A stretch of 64,000 bases of DNA, taken from contig NZ_AOCK01000005.1 of assembly GCF_000348945.1 (NCBI RefSeq), forward strand, positions 248,001-312,000. Reading direction: 5' to 3'. The notes under the pieces were generated by a model. The model did no database searches, had not been told where the DNA came from, and saw nothing but the letters and a program-made list of their open reading frames with translations. The position numbers and the translations under genes are program-made. Shown here one piece after another: positions 42,720 to 51,647 of the stretch. Source of the DNA: Paeniglutamicibacter gangotriensis Lz1y (GTDB lineage Bacteria; Actinomycetota; Actinomycetes; Actinomycetales; Micrococcaceae). How positions within the stretch are numbered: position 1 is the stretch's first letter; every line of letters starts with the position of its first letter.

Positions 42720-43265
42720 ATGTCCGAAACCCTGATCGAAGAAACCCTGGAATCCGTTCGCGCTGAAAAGCTCACTGCCGCCGGCACTGCCTGGGGCGAA
42801 CGAATCACTGCCAACACCGCAAGCGCAGCACTGACCTTCAAGGCCAGCGGTACGTCCACCGGATCGGTATCCAGCGAAATCACCGCGGGCAAGCACCGCT
42901 TCATCGTCGACGAGCCCGAGGCACTGGCCGGAGACGATGTGGCCGCCAGCCCCGTCGAGTTCGCCCTCGGCGCGCTGATTTCCTGCCAGGTCGTGGTCTA
43001 CCGCCTGTACGCGCATCAGCTCGGCATCAAGATCGATTCCCTGGACATCAACGCCGATGCAGATCTGGACGTACGCGGCCTGTTCGGCATCGAGAAGTCC
43101 GTCCGCCCCGGTTTCGGCGAGGTCCGCCTCACCGTGAAGATCGATGGGCCGGAGACGCGTGAGCGCTACGAAAAGCTTCAGGCGGCAGTCGATGAGCACT
43201 GCCCGGTCCTGGACGTCTTCACCAATCCGACGCCGGTGAGCGTCGAACTGGTGACCGCCGACTAG
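42720..43265 (+). CDS. OsmC/Ohr-family peroxiredoxin-like protein
   Basis: This 181-residue protein has the OsmC fold. The two reactive cysteines are in ALGALISCQVVVYR (Cys89) and EHCPVLDVF (Cys161), the normal pairing for thiol-dependent peroxidases of this family. It would reduce organic hydroperoxides. AAAGGA lies eleven bases before the ATG at 42720. A strong terminator follows, so it is a single-gene unit. The subfamily (OsmC versus YhfA-like) is not resolved. Confidence 0.82.
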   Translation: MSETLIEETLESVRAEKLTAAGTAWGERITANTASAALTFKASGTSTGSVSSEITAGKHRFIVDEPEALAGDDVAASPVEFALGALISCQVVVYRLYAHQLGIKIDSLDINADADLDVRGLFGIEKSVRPGFGEVRLTVKIDGPETRERYEKLQAAVDEHCPVLDVFTNPTPVSVELVTAD

Positions 43266-43280
43266 CACCAGCAGGAACCT

Positions 43281-43325
43281 GCCGTGGGCCGGTGCCGTTC
43301 GAGGGGAACGGCACCGGCCCACGGC
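43281..43325. terminator. Terminator between osmC and the AztD-like gene
   Basis: A 20-bp perfect inverted repeat (43281-43300 with 43306-43325) has a five-base loop and is followed by TTTCCTATTTT on the plus strand. It lies between convergent genes. Confidence 0.88.
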
Positions 43326-43355
43326 TTTCCTATTTTCTGACAGGTGAGCGTTCCC

Positions 43356-44663
43356 CTATCCCTTGATCGAAGTGATTTCGTTGGGAACCTCGGGCAGGGT
43401 CACCGTGCGCGCCACTTTTCCGGTTTTCAGGTCCACGAGGTGCAGGGCCTTGGTGGCCGGTTCGGTGATGTATGCGGTGTCCCCCGCTACGTGGATGCTC
43501 GGACGTGGCTGTTGCCAGTCAAGCGGTTCCTGCCAGGGGCCGACAACGTCGACGGATGTCTTCTCCTTGCCGGACTTCACGTCGTAGATGTGCAGCTTGC
43601 CGTCGGTCCCCAGCACCAGCGCGTCGCCATCGGCACTGCGAGCCAGGGACCTAAAGGAGTAGCTGTAATCGATGTCCACCAGCTCCATGGAGTTGGTCGC
43701 GGTGTCGGTCAGTGAGAACACCTTGGGGCGTTCGAGTTCGGCGTCCTGGTCCTTTTTGTAGTCGCCGAGCACGACGCTCGAGGCTTCGGAGCCGGCTTGG
43801 TTCCCGATCCGGCCGTAGGCATCGGGCGAATCGACCTTGGAGACTTTTTCGTCCTTGATGACCAGGATGCCATCCTCGCAGCCGACCACCACGGCCTGGT
43901 CCGTGGCGACCGCCTCGCCGTGGATTCCTGGGCACTGGTTCGACTCGGCCACCGTGGTGCGCCGGTGTTGCGCATTGGGTGCCGAAAGCAGCTTGACGGT
44001 GTTACGCGTTTCCTCGTTTCCGTTGGTCACCAGCAGCTTCCCCTCCGAGACCGGGACTGCCACCCCATGGTGGGCCTCGGGCAACGCCACCACCTCAGTT
44101 GCAGGCAGCGCCGCATTGTCCAGCTTGTCCGATGCAAAGATGCTGATCATTCCGGTGGCATCATCAAAGAGTGCGGTGCTTCCGGCGTGCACCACCGCGT
44201 GCCCGGGCTTCTGGGCAGGGAATACCAGATCAGTCAGCACGGGAACGCTGCGATAGTGGTGGGCGTGATCGCCGTGCGCCTCGGACCATGCTCCTGCGTC
44301 AAAGATCCGGAATCCCCCGGCGGTGGAGACCAGCGCTCTCCGTCCGTCGCCTGCGGGATTGACCCGGTTGAAGCCGGGTAGCGCGTGCTCGGAGACGACC
44401 CCACCATCGCGGGCATCCACCACCAGCAGACCTCCCTCATAGGTCAGCACCAGACGCGGCGTCGCGGCGCCGGCCTCTGACACCACCGGGACGCTAGGGA
44501 TGGGCGCAGACCCGGACGCTGCCGGGACGGAACTATTCGAGGCGCATCCGGCCATCAGCGTTCCGGCGGCCAGGACTGCCAGAGCGGGCAGGCCCATGCG
44601 CCAGCGGCGCATGGAGGATCGAGCGGGCGGATTGCGGGTGTTGGCAGTTTCTTTTGTGAGCAT
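43356..44663 (-). CDS. AztD-like zinc-binding lipoprotein with beta-propeller
   Basis: A 435-residue lipoprotein. The signal peptide ends at LMAGC, so Cys40 would be lipidated. The rest shows repeated beta-propeller strands (LVLTYEGGLLVVDARDGG, LVLGTDGKLHIYDVKSG, TKALHLVDLKTGK). A His-rich loop, HGDHAHH, lies at about residues 130-136, and further histidines occur in ALPEAHHGVAV. This combination fits AztD, a zinc metallochaperone that loads the AztABC importer. No aztABC genes are in the window. A Zur-like box 21 bases before the ATG supports zinc-starvation control. The start at 44663 is well placed. Confidence 0.72.
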   Translation of the reverse strand: MLTKETANTRNPPARSSMRRWRMGLPALAVLAAGTLMAGCASNSSVPAASGSAPIPSVPVVSEAGAATPRLVLTYEGGLLVVDARDGGVVSEHALPGFNRVNPAGDGRRALVSTAGGFRIFDAGAWSEAHGDHAHHYRSVPVLTDLVFPAQKPGHAVVHAGSTALFDDATGMISIFASDKLDNAALPATEVVALPEAHHGVAVPVSEGKLLVTNGNEETRNTVKLLSAPNAQHRRTTVAESNQCPGIHGEAVATDQAVVVGCEDGILVIKDEKVSKVDSPDAYGRIGNQAGSEASSVVLGDYKKDQDAELERPKVFSLTDTATNSMELVDIDYSYSFRSLARSADGDALVLGTDGKLHIYDVKSGKEKTSVDVVGPWQEPLDWQQPRPSIHVAGDTAYITEPATKALHLVDLKTGKVARTVTLPEVPNEITSIKG

Positions 44664-44683
44664 GACGATAACACTAAGTTAAA

Positions 44684-44698
44684 TGAGAATCATTCGCA
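44684..44698. promoter_or_regulatory. Zur-like operator upstream of the AztD-like gene
   Basis: TGAGAATCATTCGCA matches the actinobacterial Zur pattern TGAAAATCATTTTCA at the key positions (TGAxAATxATTxxCA). On the minus strand TTGCGA and TAGTGT are 17 bases apart and bracket it, so a bound repressor would block the promoter. Confidence 0.6.
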
Positions 44699-44814
44699 AC
44701 AGCAGACAAGGCTCCTCGTCGCCCCTGCTCCTACCAACTCCGCGGGAAGCGTTCTCCCCGGGTGCACCGCCCCACCGCCCGCCCGGACAGTTTGGGTGAA
44801 ACGTCAAATATCCC

Positions 44815-44843
44815 TTTCACTTGGCGTCGTCGCTCGGTAGTAT
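44815..44843 (+). promoter_or_regulatory. Predicted promoter of the 5'-nucleotidase gene
   Basis: TTTCAC (44815-44820) and TAGTAT (44838-44843) are separated by 17 bases, 74 bases before the start codon. TTTCAC is also the right arm of an inverted repeat with GTGAAA at 44796-44801, which might be an operator. Confidence 0.4.
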
Positions 44844-44916
44844 CGAGCCCACGTGTCGCCGGCAGGTTGCATCGGCCCGGCAAACGCCACTGATCACTTG
44901 CTTGAGGGAGAACAAC

Positions 44917-46659
44917 GTGTCCAAGAAAATTCACCTGCGGCGCAATGCCCTGGTCGCGGCCGCAGCATTGACGCTGATGGCTTCCACGGCCCTCGGAGCG
45001 CCAGCCACCGCCGCACCGAATCCTAATGCCCCGGGGCAATCCAACAAGAACCAAAACCAGCCCACCACCACCATTGAACTGGTCGGCATCAACGACTTCC
45101 ACGGACGCATCGAAGCCAACGGCGCCGAGGCCGGGGCCGCGGTGCTGGCCGGGGCAGTTAAGGAGTACAAGAGCAAAAACCGCAACACGCTTTTCGTCTC
45201 GGCCGGTGACAACATCGGCGCGTCCACCTTCACCTCCTTCTCACAGCAGGACAACCCGACCATCGACGCGCTCAAGGCCGCGGGACTCGACGCCTCTGCG
45301 GTGGGCAACCACGAATTCGACGGTGGATTCGATGACCTACTCAATCGCGTGATCCCACGCTATGGCGACGGAAACGCCGAGGCTGGCGCTGACTATGCAC
45401 TCGGAGCCAACGTGTATGCCAAAGGGACCAAGACCCCTGCGCTGAAGGAATACACGCTGAAGAAGCTCAATGGGGTCACCGTCGGGCTGATTGGCACCGT
45501 AACCGACCAAACCGCCTCGCTTGTCACCCCCGCCGGTATCTCGGGCCTCGACTTCGGAGACCAGCTCGAGGCGGCAAACCGCGTCGCGGCACAATTGAGC
45601 GACGGCAAGAAGTCCAACGGCGAGGCCGATGTGATTGTGCTGCTGACCCACGAGGGCTCATCCACCAGCGATTGCGCAGCCATTGGGGCCGAGGACACCT
45701 CTTACGGGGACCTGATCCGCGGTGCCACCGGGAAAATCGACGCGATTATCTCCGGCCACACCCATGTGGGCTACTCCTGTTCCTACCCGGTGGACGGCTG
45801 GGCCGCGGGACTGGAACGCCCGGTGATGCAAGCGCACCAGTACGGAACCACGCTGGACACCCTGAAAATATCGGTAGCCAAGAAGCACAAGAAGATTGTG
45901 GGTCTTGAAGGAGGGCTCGTCTCGCTGACCACCATTGCCTCGGATGGGACCACGGTGCCGCGCTTTACACCCGTACCCAAGGTGGCCACGATCGTCGAGG
46001 CCGCGCTCGCCCAGGCCGAGGTCGTGGGCGCAGAAGAAATCGGGGCCATCAGCGCCGACATCACCCGCGGAGGAACCAACGGCTCCGACCGCGGCGTCGA
46101 GTCCACGCTGGGAAACCTGGTGGCAGACATGCATCTGTGGGCGACCTCCAACGAAGACTTCGGTGGAGCCCCCACGCAGATCGCTTTCATGAATCCCGGC
46201 GGCCTGCGTGCCGACCTGCTCTTTGGCACCGATGGCACCGTGACGTACAAGGACGCTGCCTCGGTCCAACCCTTCGGGAACACGCTGTTCACCATGGACC
46301 TGACCGGTGCACAAATCAAGGCGGTACTCGAGGAACAGTGGCAACCCGAAGGCTCCAGTCGGTCCAAGCTGCACCTGGGCATCTCCGAGGGCTTCACGTA
46401 TACCTATGATCCGGACGCCGCACGCGGGGCGCACATCACCTCAATGAGCTATCAGGATGAGCCCATCGCCGAGGAAACGGTGTTCCACATTGTCACCAAC
46501 TCGTTCCTTGCCGCCGGGGGCGATAACTTCTTCACCTTCGCCGAGGGAACCAACGTCGCAGACTCGGGCCAGATCGATCTGGTCGCCGGCATCGAATACT
46601 TCCAGTCACACACCTTGGTGGATCCCGCACCGCTCGGCCGGGCGCAGATCGACCAGTAA
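44917..46659 (+). CDS. Secreted 5'-nucleotidase/2',3'-cyclic phosphodiesterase family protein
   Basis: A 580-residue exported enzyme. The N-terminus is a signal peptide (KKIHLRRNALVAAAALTLMA, cleaved near APATA). The metallophosphatase domain shows VGINDFHGRIE, SAGDNIGAS, GNHEFDGG and ISGHTHVGY. The C-terminal substrate-binding domain has NPGGLRADL, VQPFGNTLFTMDLTG and TNSFLAAGGDNFFTFAEG. It would release phosphate from nucleotides outside the cell. The start is GTG at 44917, with GGGAG seven bases ahead; the longer frame is unsupported. It forms a single-gene unit with a strong terminator. Confidence 0.9.
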   Translation: MSKKIHLRRNALVAAAALTLMASTALGAPATAAPNPNAPGQSNKNQNQPTTTIELVGINDFHGRIEANGAEAGAAVLAGAVKEYKSKNRNTLFVSAGDNIGASTFTSFSQQDNPTIDALKAAGLDASAVGNHEFDGGFDDLLNRVIPRYGDGNAEAGADYALGANVYAKGTKTPALKEYTLKKLNGVTVGLIGTVTDQTASLVTPAGISGLDFGDQLEAANRVAAQLSDGKKSNGEADVIVLLTHEGSSTSDCAAIGAEDTSYGDLIRGATGKIDAIISGHTHVGYSCSYPVDGWAAGLERPVMQAHQYGTTLDTLKISVAKKHKKIVGLEGGLVSLTTIASDGTTVPRFTPVPKVATIVEAALAQAEVVGAEEIGAISADITRGGTNGSDRGVESTLGNLVADMHLWATSNEDFGGAPTQIAFMNPGGLRADLLFGTDGTVTYKDAASVQPFGNTLFTMDLTGAQIKAVLEEQWQPEGSSRSKLHLGISEGFTYTYDPDAARGAHITSMSYQDEPIAEETVFHIVTNSFLAAGGDNFFTFAEGTNVADSGQIDLVAGIEYFQSHTLVDPAPLGRAQIDQ

Positions 46660-46663
46660 CGCC

Positions 46664-46719
46664 GCACTAAATAAGCGGCCTTCAGGTTCCTCCGAACCCG
46701 AAGGCCGCTTATTTAGTGC
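46664..46719 (+). terminator. Terminator of the 5'-nucleotidase gene
   Basis: A 20-bp perfect stem (46664-46683 with 46700-46719), with an inner GGTTC/GAACC helix, starts four bases after the stop codon. Confidence 0.85.
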
Positions 46720-47230
46720 CCCAGGTCAATCGTCCCCACAGACATTCCCTCGCACCTCGTCGCGGGTACATCGCGGCCCCGGCTCCGATTCCTTTTTTAT
46801 GACAGCTTGGCGTCATAATAGGACTGTTGCAAATTTCCACCATTGGCGTCGTTTCCCGGGACCAGGGCCGTTCGGCCCGTCACCGACGACGCACCAGAGT
46901 CCACCAGACTCCAGGTCAATGACTGCGGCATGGTCTTGATCCAGTTAGAACACCCGCCGGGAAGCCATCTGTGCATCAGCAACGCTGTGTCTTGGGACAC
47001 GCAAGAGTAAGGCCACTCGATCCATCATCTGTGGCTCACGACCCCGGATTCGCGCCCCCGCACCACCTGCGCTATGCCACCCCGATCCCCAAAGAACCTG
47101 CCCGCAACGGGCCTTGGCCGCACGGGGCGGACGGTAGCAATACAGCATCGCCGGCCACCGGCGCAAGGAGCGGGTCGGTACCTGTGACCCGGGTCGCATC
47201 AAGGCCCCTGGGTGGTGTTGCGTGACACCC
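46720..47230. other. Non-coding stretch before the amino-acid permease; possible decayed gene
   Basis: About 510 bases without a convincing gene. An inverted repeat TTATGAC/GTCATAA (46797-46803 with 46812-46818) could be an operator. A minus-strand frame ending at 46797 reads like protein near its end (SLTWSLVDSGASSVTG) but has no start signal or upstream continuation, so it may be a remnant. Confidence 0.35.
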
Positions 47231-48784
47231 ATGAGCAGAACTTCCGTAGAACCCCAACCCGCTGCAATGGCGCATCGGGCGGCCTCCCAAACCGCCAAAA
47301 CCGGAGCGGGCACCAAGCCGCCCGACAACGAACTCAAGCGCGGGCTCAGCGGACGCCACCTGCAGATGATCGCCATCGGCGGGGCCATCGGAACCGGGCT
47401 ATTTGTAGCCTCGGGCGGCACGATTTCGCAGGCCGGCCCCGGTGGAGCACTGGTCGCCTACGCACTGGTCGGCCTGATGGTGTTCCTGCTGATGCAGTCC
47501 CTGGGCGAGATGGCTGCCAAGATCCCCGTCGCCGGATCCTTCCAGACCTTCGCCACCCGCTTCGTCTCGCCCTCCTTCGGATTCGCGATCGGCTGGAACT
47601 ACTGGTTCAACTGGGCCATCACGGTGGCCGCCGAACTGGTCGCCGCAGGGATCATCATGGACTTCTGGTTCCCTTCAGTGCCCGGCTGGGTCTGGGCCGG
47701 GGTATTCCTGGTTGTGCTCACCGCGCTGAACGCACTCTCAGCCAAGTCCTTCGGCGAGTCCGAGTTTTGGCTCTCGCTGATCAAGGTCGCGGCAGTGGTG
47801 CTGTTCCTGATCGCCGGGGTGCTGATGATCTTCGGCATCCTCGGGGACAATTCCCCGGGAATGAGCAATTGGCAGAACCGTGAGGATGTGTTCCACGGCG
47901 GTTGGATTTCGATCATTTCGGTGTTCATGATCGCCGGGTTCTCCTTCCAGGGCACGGAGCTGGTCGGCGTTGCAGCTGGCGAAGCCAAGAACCCGAGGCG
48001 CGAGGTGCCCCGGGCCATCCGCTCGGTCTTTTGGCGCATCAAGATCTTCTACATCGGCGCCATCTTCATCATTGGCTGCCTGGTTCCCTTTACCGACCCG
48101 AGCTTGCTGGCCTCCGGCGAAGCCGACGTCGCGGCTTCCCCGTTCACCCTGGTCTTTTCACGGGCGGGCATCGCTTTTGCCGCCGCCCTGATGAACGCCG
48201 TCATCCTCACCGCGATCCTGTCCGCGGGAAACTCCGGGCTCTATGCCTCAACGCGCATGCTTTATTCCATGGCCCACGACGGCAAAGCGCCGAAGATCTT
48301 CGGCCGCACCAACTCGCGTGGCGTACCGATCCCGGCACTGCTGGCCACCGCCGCGGTGGGACTCTTCGGCTTCCTCTCGGCCATCGTCGGCCAGGGCGCC
48401 GCCTATGCCTGGCTGCTGAATGTTTCGGGCCTGTGCGGCTTCATTGTCTGGGCGGGTATCGCCGTGTCGCACTACCGCTTCCGGAGAGGTTTCCTGGCCC
48501 AAGGCAACACTGTCGATGACCTGCCATACCGCGCCTCGTTCTTCCCCATCGGCCCGCTGCTGGCCTTCGCGGTGTTGATCCTAGTGATTGCCGGGCAGAA
48601 CTATGAGGCGGTGCTGGCCGGACGGGGCATGGAGGTGCTCTCCTCCTACATTGGCCTACCGATTTTCCTGGGCCTGTGGCTCATCCACCGACTCGTCACC
48701 AAGTCCAAGGTGGTCCCGCTATTGGAGATGGATCTCTCCGCCCCGGCGGACATCGAGGACGAACTCGCCGACCAGCAACGCTGA
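47231..48784 (+). CDS. Amino-acid permease (AAT/APC family, LysP-like)
   Basis: This 517-residue transporter has about twelve membrane segments after a 40-residue soluble start. Family hallmarks are LKRGLSGRHLQMIAIGGAIGTGLFVASG, the AGFSFQGTELVGVAAGEAKNPRREVPRAI loop, and SAGNSGLYASTRMLYSMAHDGKAPKIF. The GTELVGVAAGE form and the overall pattern suit the lysine-specific permease group, but arginine, GABA or aromatic amino acids are possible. ATG at 47231 is chosen; GTG at 47222 is open too, and the ribosome site is weak. It ends close to a convergent MFS gene. Confidence 0.83.
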   Translation: MSRTSVEPQPAAMAHRAASQTAKTGAGTKPPDNELKRGLSGRHLQMIAIGGAIGTGLFVASGGTISQAGPGGALVAYALVGLMVFLLMQSLGEMAAKIPVAGSFQTFATRFVSPSFGFAIGWNYWFNWAITVAAELVAAGIIMDFWFPSVPGWVWAGVFLVVLTALNALSAKSFGESEFWLSLIKVAAVVLFLIAGVLMIFGILGDNSPGMSNWQNREDVFHGGWISIISVFMIAGFSFQGTELVGVAAGEAKNPRREVPRAIRSVFWRIKIFYIGAIFIIGCLVPFTDPSLLASGEADVAASPFTLVFSRAGIAFAAALMNAVILTAILSAGNSGLYASTRMLYSMAHDGKAPKIFGRTNSRGVPIPALLATAAVGLFGFLSAIVGQGAAYAWLLNVSGLCGFIVWAGIAVSHYRFRRGFLAQGNTVDDLPYRASFFPIGPLLAFAVLILVIAGQNYEAVLAGRGMEVLSSYIGLPIFLGLWLIHRLVTKSKVVPLLEMDLSAPADIEDELADQQR

Positions 48785-48801
48785 GCCGCGTTGCCGGCGC
48801 C

Positions 48802-50025
48802 CTATCCCACGCGTTGGGGTGTGGTGCGTCGGTAGCCGCTGGCAGCAAGGCCCAGGCACAGCTGGATGCCGGCCACCACGATTAGCAGCACCAGTGGCAC
48901 GCTCCAGCCGCCGGTGACCGCGTACAGCAGTCCCATGCCGAAGGGGCCGATGGTGGCCACCAGATACCCGACGGACTGGGCCAGGGTACTCATCGCGGTG
49001 GTTTCCTCGGGCGTCTCGCCGCTGTGGGAGATCACCAGCAGTACCAACGGGAAGATTGAAAATCCGATGCCCAGCGTGATAGCGCACAGCCAGGCCAGGG
49101 ACAGCGGTAGCACCAGCATTCCCACCAGTCCGGCGGCAACCGCCACCGAACACATGGTGAAGGCCCCGCGCAGCATCCCGTGCCTGTTGACCAGCCATAG
49201 CGAGAACATCGTCGCGGGGATCGTCACCGCCTGCATCACCCCCAGCATGAAGCCGGCATCGGTGGCATTCATCGAACGCGATATCAGGATGCTGGGCATC
49301 CAGCTCATCATGGAATATGCCATCAGTGATTGGACCGTGAACAGCCCGGTGATGACCATCCCGCGTTTGGTCTTGATCAGCGCCAGCGGATTGATGCTGG
49401 CAGGCTTCGGGCCGGTGTCTTCTCCGGAACGTGCCATGAGCAAAAACGGCAGGAATGCCAAGGCCGCGGCAAACGCCAGGAAACTCCAGGTGGCCAGCCC
49501 GATCGTCGGGGATCCCGCGGCCAGGGCCAGCGGGACGCTCAGTGCCGAGGCCGCTGTGGCACCCACCGACATGGTGATCGTATACAGGCCTGTCATCAAC
49601 GAAATCCGGTCGGCGAAATTCTGCCGGATAAATGAGGGCATCGCCACGTTGCACAGGGCGATGCCGCACATCGCCGCGACGGTTCCGGCCAGCAACGCCC
49701 AGGTGGTGGGCAGCCCGCGCAGCGCCAATCCTGCGCCCAGCACCACCAGGGCCAGCAGCATGGTTCCGCCCAGTCCCAGACGCCGGGCTATCCACGCCGT
49801 GGACATGCCGGCCACGGCAAAGACCAGGGTGGGGATGGAGGGCAGCAGAGCGGCCACCAGCGGCCCGTAGCCCAAGAACTCCTGCAGGTCCACGAACAGC
49901 GGCGAAGCACTGGTGATCCCTGCCCGCAGGTTCATGCCCACCAGCACCACCGCCAGGATCGAGAGCACCATGAATCCACGCGGAAGTGGACGCGGTGGTG
50001 GCAGGGGAATCTCAGGGTGGGACAT
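48802..50025 (-). CDS. MFS transporter, CynX/NimT-like
   Basis: A 407-residue transporter with about twelve segments. The N-terminal VLVGMNLRAGITSASPLF, a classical opening of the CynX/NimT group, and the loop MSTAWIARRLGLGGTMLLAL support this. The second half includes FTVQSLMAYSMMSWMPSIL, also typical. CynX-type proteins export or import cyanate and small nitro- or acid compounds; the substrate is unknown here. The start at 50025 is preferred over GTG at 50031. The gene stands alone, convergent with the permease and divergent from the DUF1304 gene. Confidence 0.8.
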   Translation of the reverse strand: MSHPEIPLPPPRPLPRGFMVLSILAVVLVGMNLRAGITSASPLFVDLQEFLGYGPLVAALLPSIPTLVFAVAGMSTAWIARRLGLGGTMLLALVVLGAGLALRGLPTTWALLAGTVAAMCGIALCNVAMPSFIRQNFADRISLMTGLYTITMSVGATAASALSVPLALAAGSPTIGLATWSFLAFAAALAFLPFLLMARSGEDTGPKPASINPLALIKTKRGMVITGLFTVQSLMAYSMMSWMPSILISRSMNATDAGFMLGVMQAVTIPATMFSLWLVNRHGMLRGAFTMCSVAVAAGLVGMLVLPLSLAWLCAITLGIGFSIFPLVLLVISHSGETPEETTAMSTLAQSVGYLVATIGPFGMGLLYAVTGGWSVPLVLLIVVAGIQLCLGLAASGYRRTTPQRVG

Positions 50026-50186
50026 GATCACAGGTTACGGTGTCCCTTGTCTATGGAGCTAATGGCCTCTTCACGACCGGTAACCCTGCCCGGGAGCCCA
50101 GCGCACAACTGCGCCATGCCACCTTTATCATGGGAAAAGACCCCGAGTTTTGGAACGGGGCGCTCCTCCGAAAAGGATGTATTTGC

Positions 50187-50576
50187 ATGTTGCTGCTCAC
50201 CATGATTTTCGGAGGATTGGCCGCCGCCATTCATATTTACATCTTTGTCTTGGAATCGGCGGCCTGGGACCGTGCTTCCACACGCAAGGCCTTCGGGATC
50301 CGTTCCGATGCCGAGGCCGCCGCCACTAGGCCGTTGGCCTTCAACCAGGGTTTTTACAACCTATTTCTGGCGATCTTGGTGGGGCTGGGCATGGTCCTCT
50401 TTTTGGCGGGAAGCTCCGTGGCCGGGGCGACGCTGTTCTTTGCCGGGACCGGATCGATGTGTGCCGCCGCTCTGGTGCTGCTGTTTTCCTCGCCCCAGCT
50501 GGCCCGGGCCGCCTTCACCCAACTGGCGGCCCCCGCTGTGGGAATCATTTTGGGCTTATTCGCCTTGACCTCTTGA
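50187..50576 (+). CDS. DUF1304 family membrane protein
   Basis: A 129-residue protein with four hydrophobic segments. The DUF1304 pattern is clear: AAIHIYIFVLESAAWDR, KAFGIRSDAEAAATRPLAFNQGFYNLFLA, and a C-terminal pair of segments. The function of this family is unknown. The open frame extends upstream, but AAGGAT lies ahead of the ATG at 50187, which gives the usual family start. It precedes an NADP-dependent oxidoreductase by 41 bases and may share its transcript. Confidence 0.82.
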   Translation: MLLLTMIFGGLAAAIHIYIFVLESAAWDRASTRKAFGIRSDAEAAATRPLAFNQGFYNLFLAILVGLGMVLFLAGSSVAGATLFFAGTGSMCAAALVLLFSSPQLARAAFTQLAAPAVGIILGLFALTS

Positions 50577-50617
50577 TGAGGGGCGTTGTCCTTCGAGACG
50601 TCAGGAGTACACCACAT

Positions 50618-51628
50618 ATGTCAGATTCCATGAGTACAGAAATCCGATTGGCCAGCCGTCCCACGGGCTGGCCGACACCAGACAACTTTGAAACAGCAGT
50701 CATCTCCTTGCCGGAGCTGGCCGAGGGCGAGGTGCGAGTCGCCAACGAATTCCTCTCCGTGGATCCCTATATGCGCGGACGCATGAATGATGCCAAGTCC
50801 TACGCTGAGCCCTATGCGCTCGGCGAGGTCATGACCGGCGCGGCGGTGGGCCGCGTCATCGAGTCGCGGACCGCGGAGATCTCCGTGGGAGACGCGGTGC
50901 TTCACCACTTGGGTTGGCGTTCGGTCTCCCAGGGACCTGCCGCATCATTCCGCGTGGTCCAGGACATCTCCGGGGTGCCGTTGTCGGCCTACTTGGGAAT
51001 CCTGGGCATGACGGCCTACACCGCGTATGTCGGTCTGCTGGAAATCGCCGGCCTGAAGGAAGGCGACAACGTCTTCGTCTCCGGTGCGGCCGGGGCAGTG
51101 GGCAGCGCCGCCGGGCAGATCGCCCGCCTCAAGGGAGCCTCCCGGGTCATCGGCTCCGCGGGTACCGCCGAGAAGGTCGAACAGCTGAAGGGTAAGTACG
51201 GCTTTGCTGCGGCGTTCAACTACAAGGACGCCCCGGTGCGCGAACAACTACGCGCGGCGGCACCGGAGGGCATCGATGTGTACTTCGACAATGTCGGCGG
51301 CGAGCACCTCGAGGCAGCACTGGATGTCTTCAACCGTGGCGGACGGGCGGCACTGTGCGGGGCGATTTCTTCCTACAACTCCACCGAGGCACCGGTGGGT
51401 CCGCGGAACATGGCCAACATGATTACCCAAGGGCTCAGCTTGAAGGGTTTCACCGTCGGGTTCTACCCGGAGCTGCACGAGGCCTTCATCAATGACATGT
51501 CCCGGTGGTTGGATTCCGGCGAGATCGTTTTCGAGGAAACGGTCATCGAGGGGCTGGAAAACTCCGTCCATGGTTTCTTGGAACTGATGCGCGGTGCCAA
51601 CACCGGAAAAATGGTTATCAAACTCTAA
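50618..51628 (+). CDS. NADP-dependent oxidoreductase (PTGR/CurA-like medium-chain reductase)
   Basis: This 336-residue enzyme lacks zinc ligands and fits the leukotriene B4 dehydrogenase/CurA group. SVDPYMRGRMNDAKSYAEPYALGEVMTGAAVG is the signature N-terminal part. LGMTAYTAYVGLLEIAGLKEGDNVFVSGAAGAVGS holds the NADPH fold. GIDVYFDNVGGEHLEAAL is the conserved continuation. It would reduce alpha,beta-unsaturated ketones or similar. AGGAG precedes the ATG at 50618; ATG at 50630 is an alternative. It ends beside the convergent LldR gene. Confidence 0.86.
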   Translation: MSDSMSTEIRLASRPTGWPTPDNFETAVISLPELAEGEVRVANEFLSVDPYMRGRMNDAKSYAEPYALGEVMTGAAVGRVIESRTAEISVGDAVLHHLGWRSVSQGPAASFRVVQDISGVPLSAYLGILGMTAYTAYVGLLEIAGLKEGDNVFVSGAAGAVGSAAGQIARLKGASRVIGSAGTAEKVEQLKGKYGFAAAFNYKDAPVREQLRAAAPEGIDVYFDNVGGEHLEAALDVFNRGGRAALCGAISSYNSTEAPVGPRNMANMITQGLSLKGFTVGFYPELHEAFINDMSRWLDSGEIVFEETVIEGLENSVHGFLELMRGANTGKMVIKL

Positions 51629-51647
51629 CCAGTGGCGTGCAGGGGGC

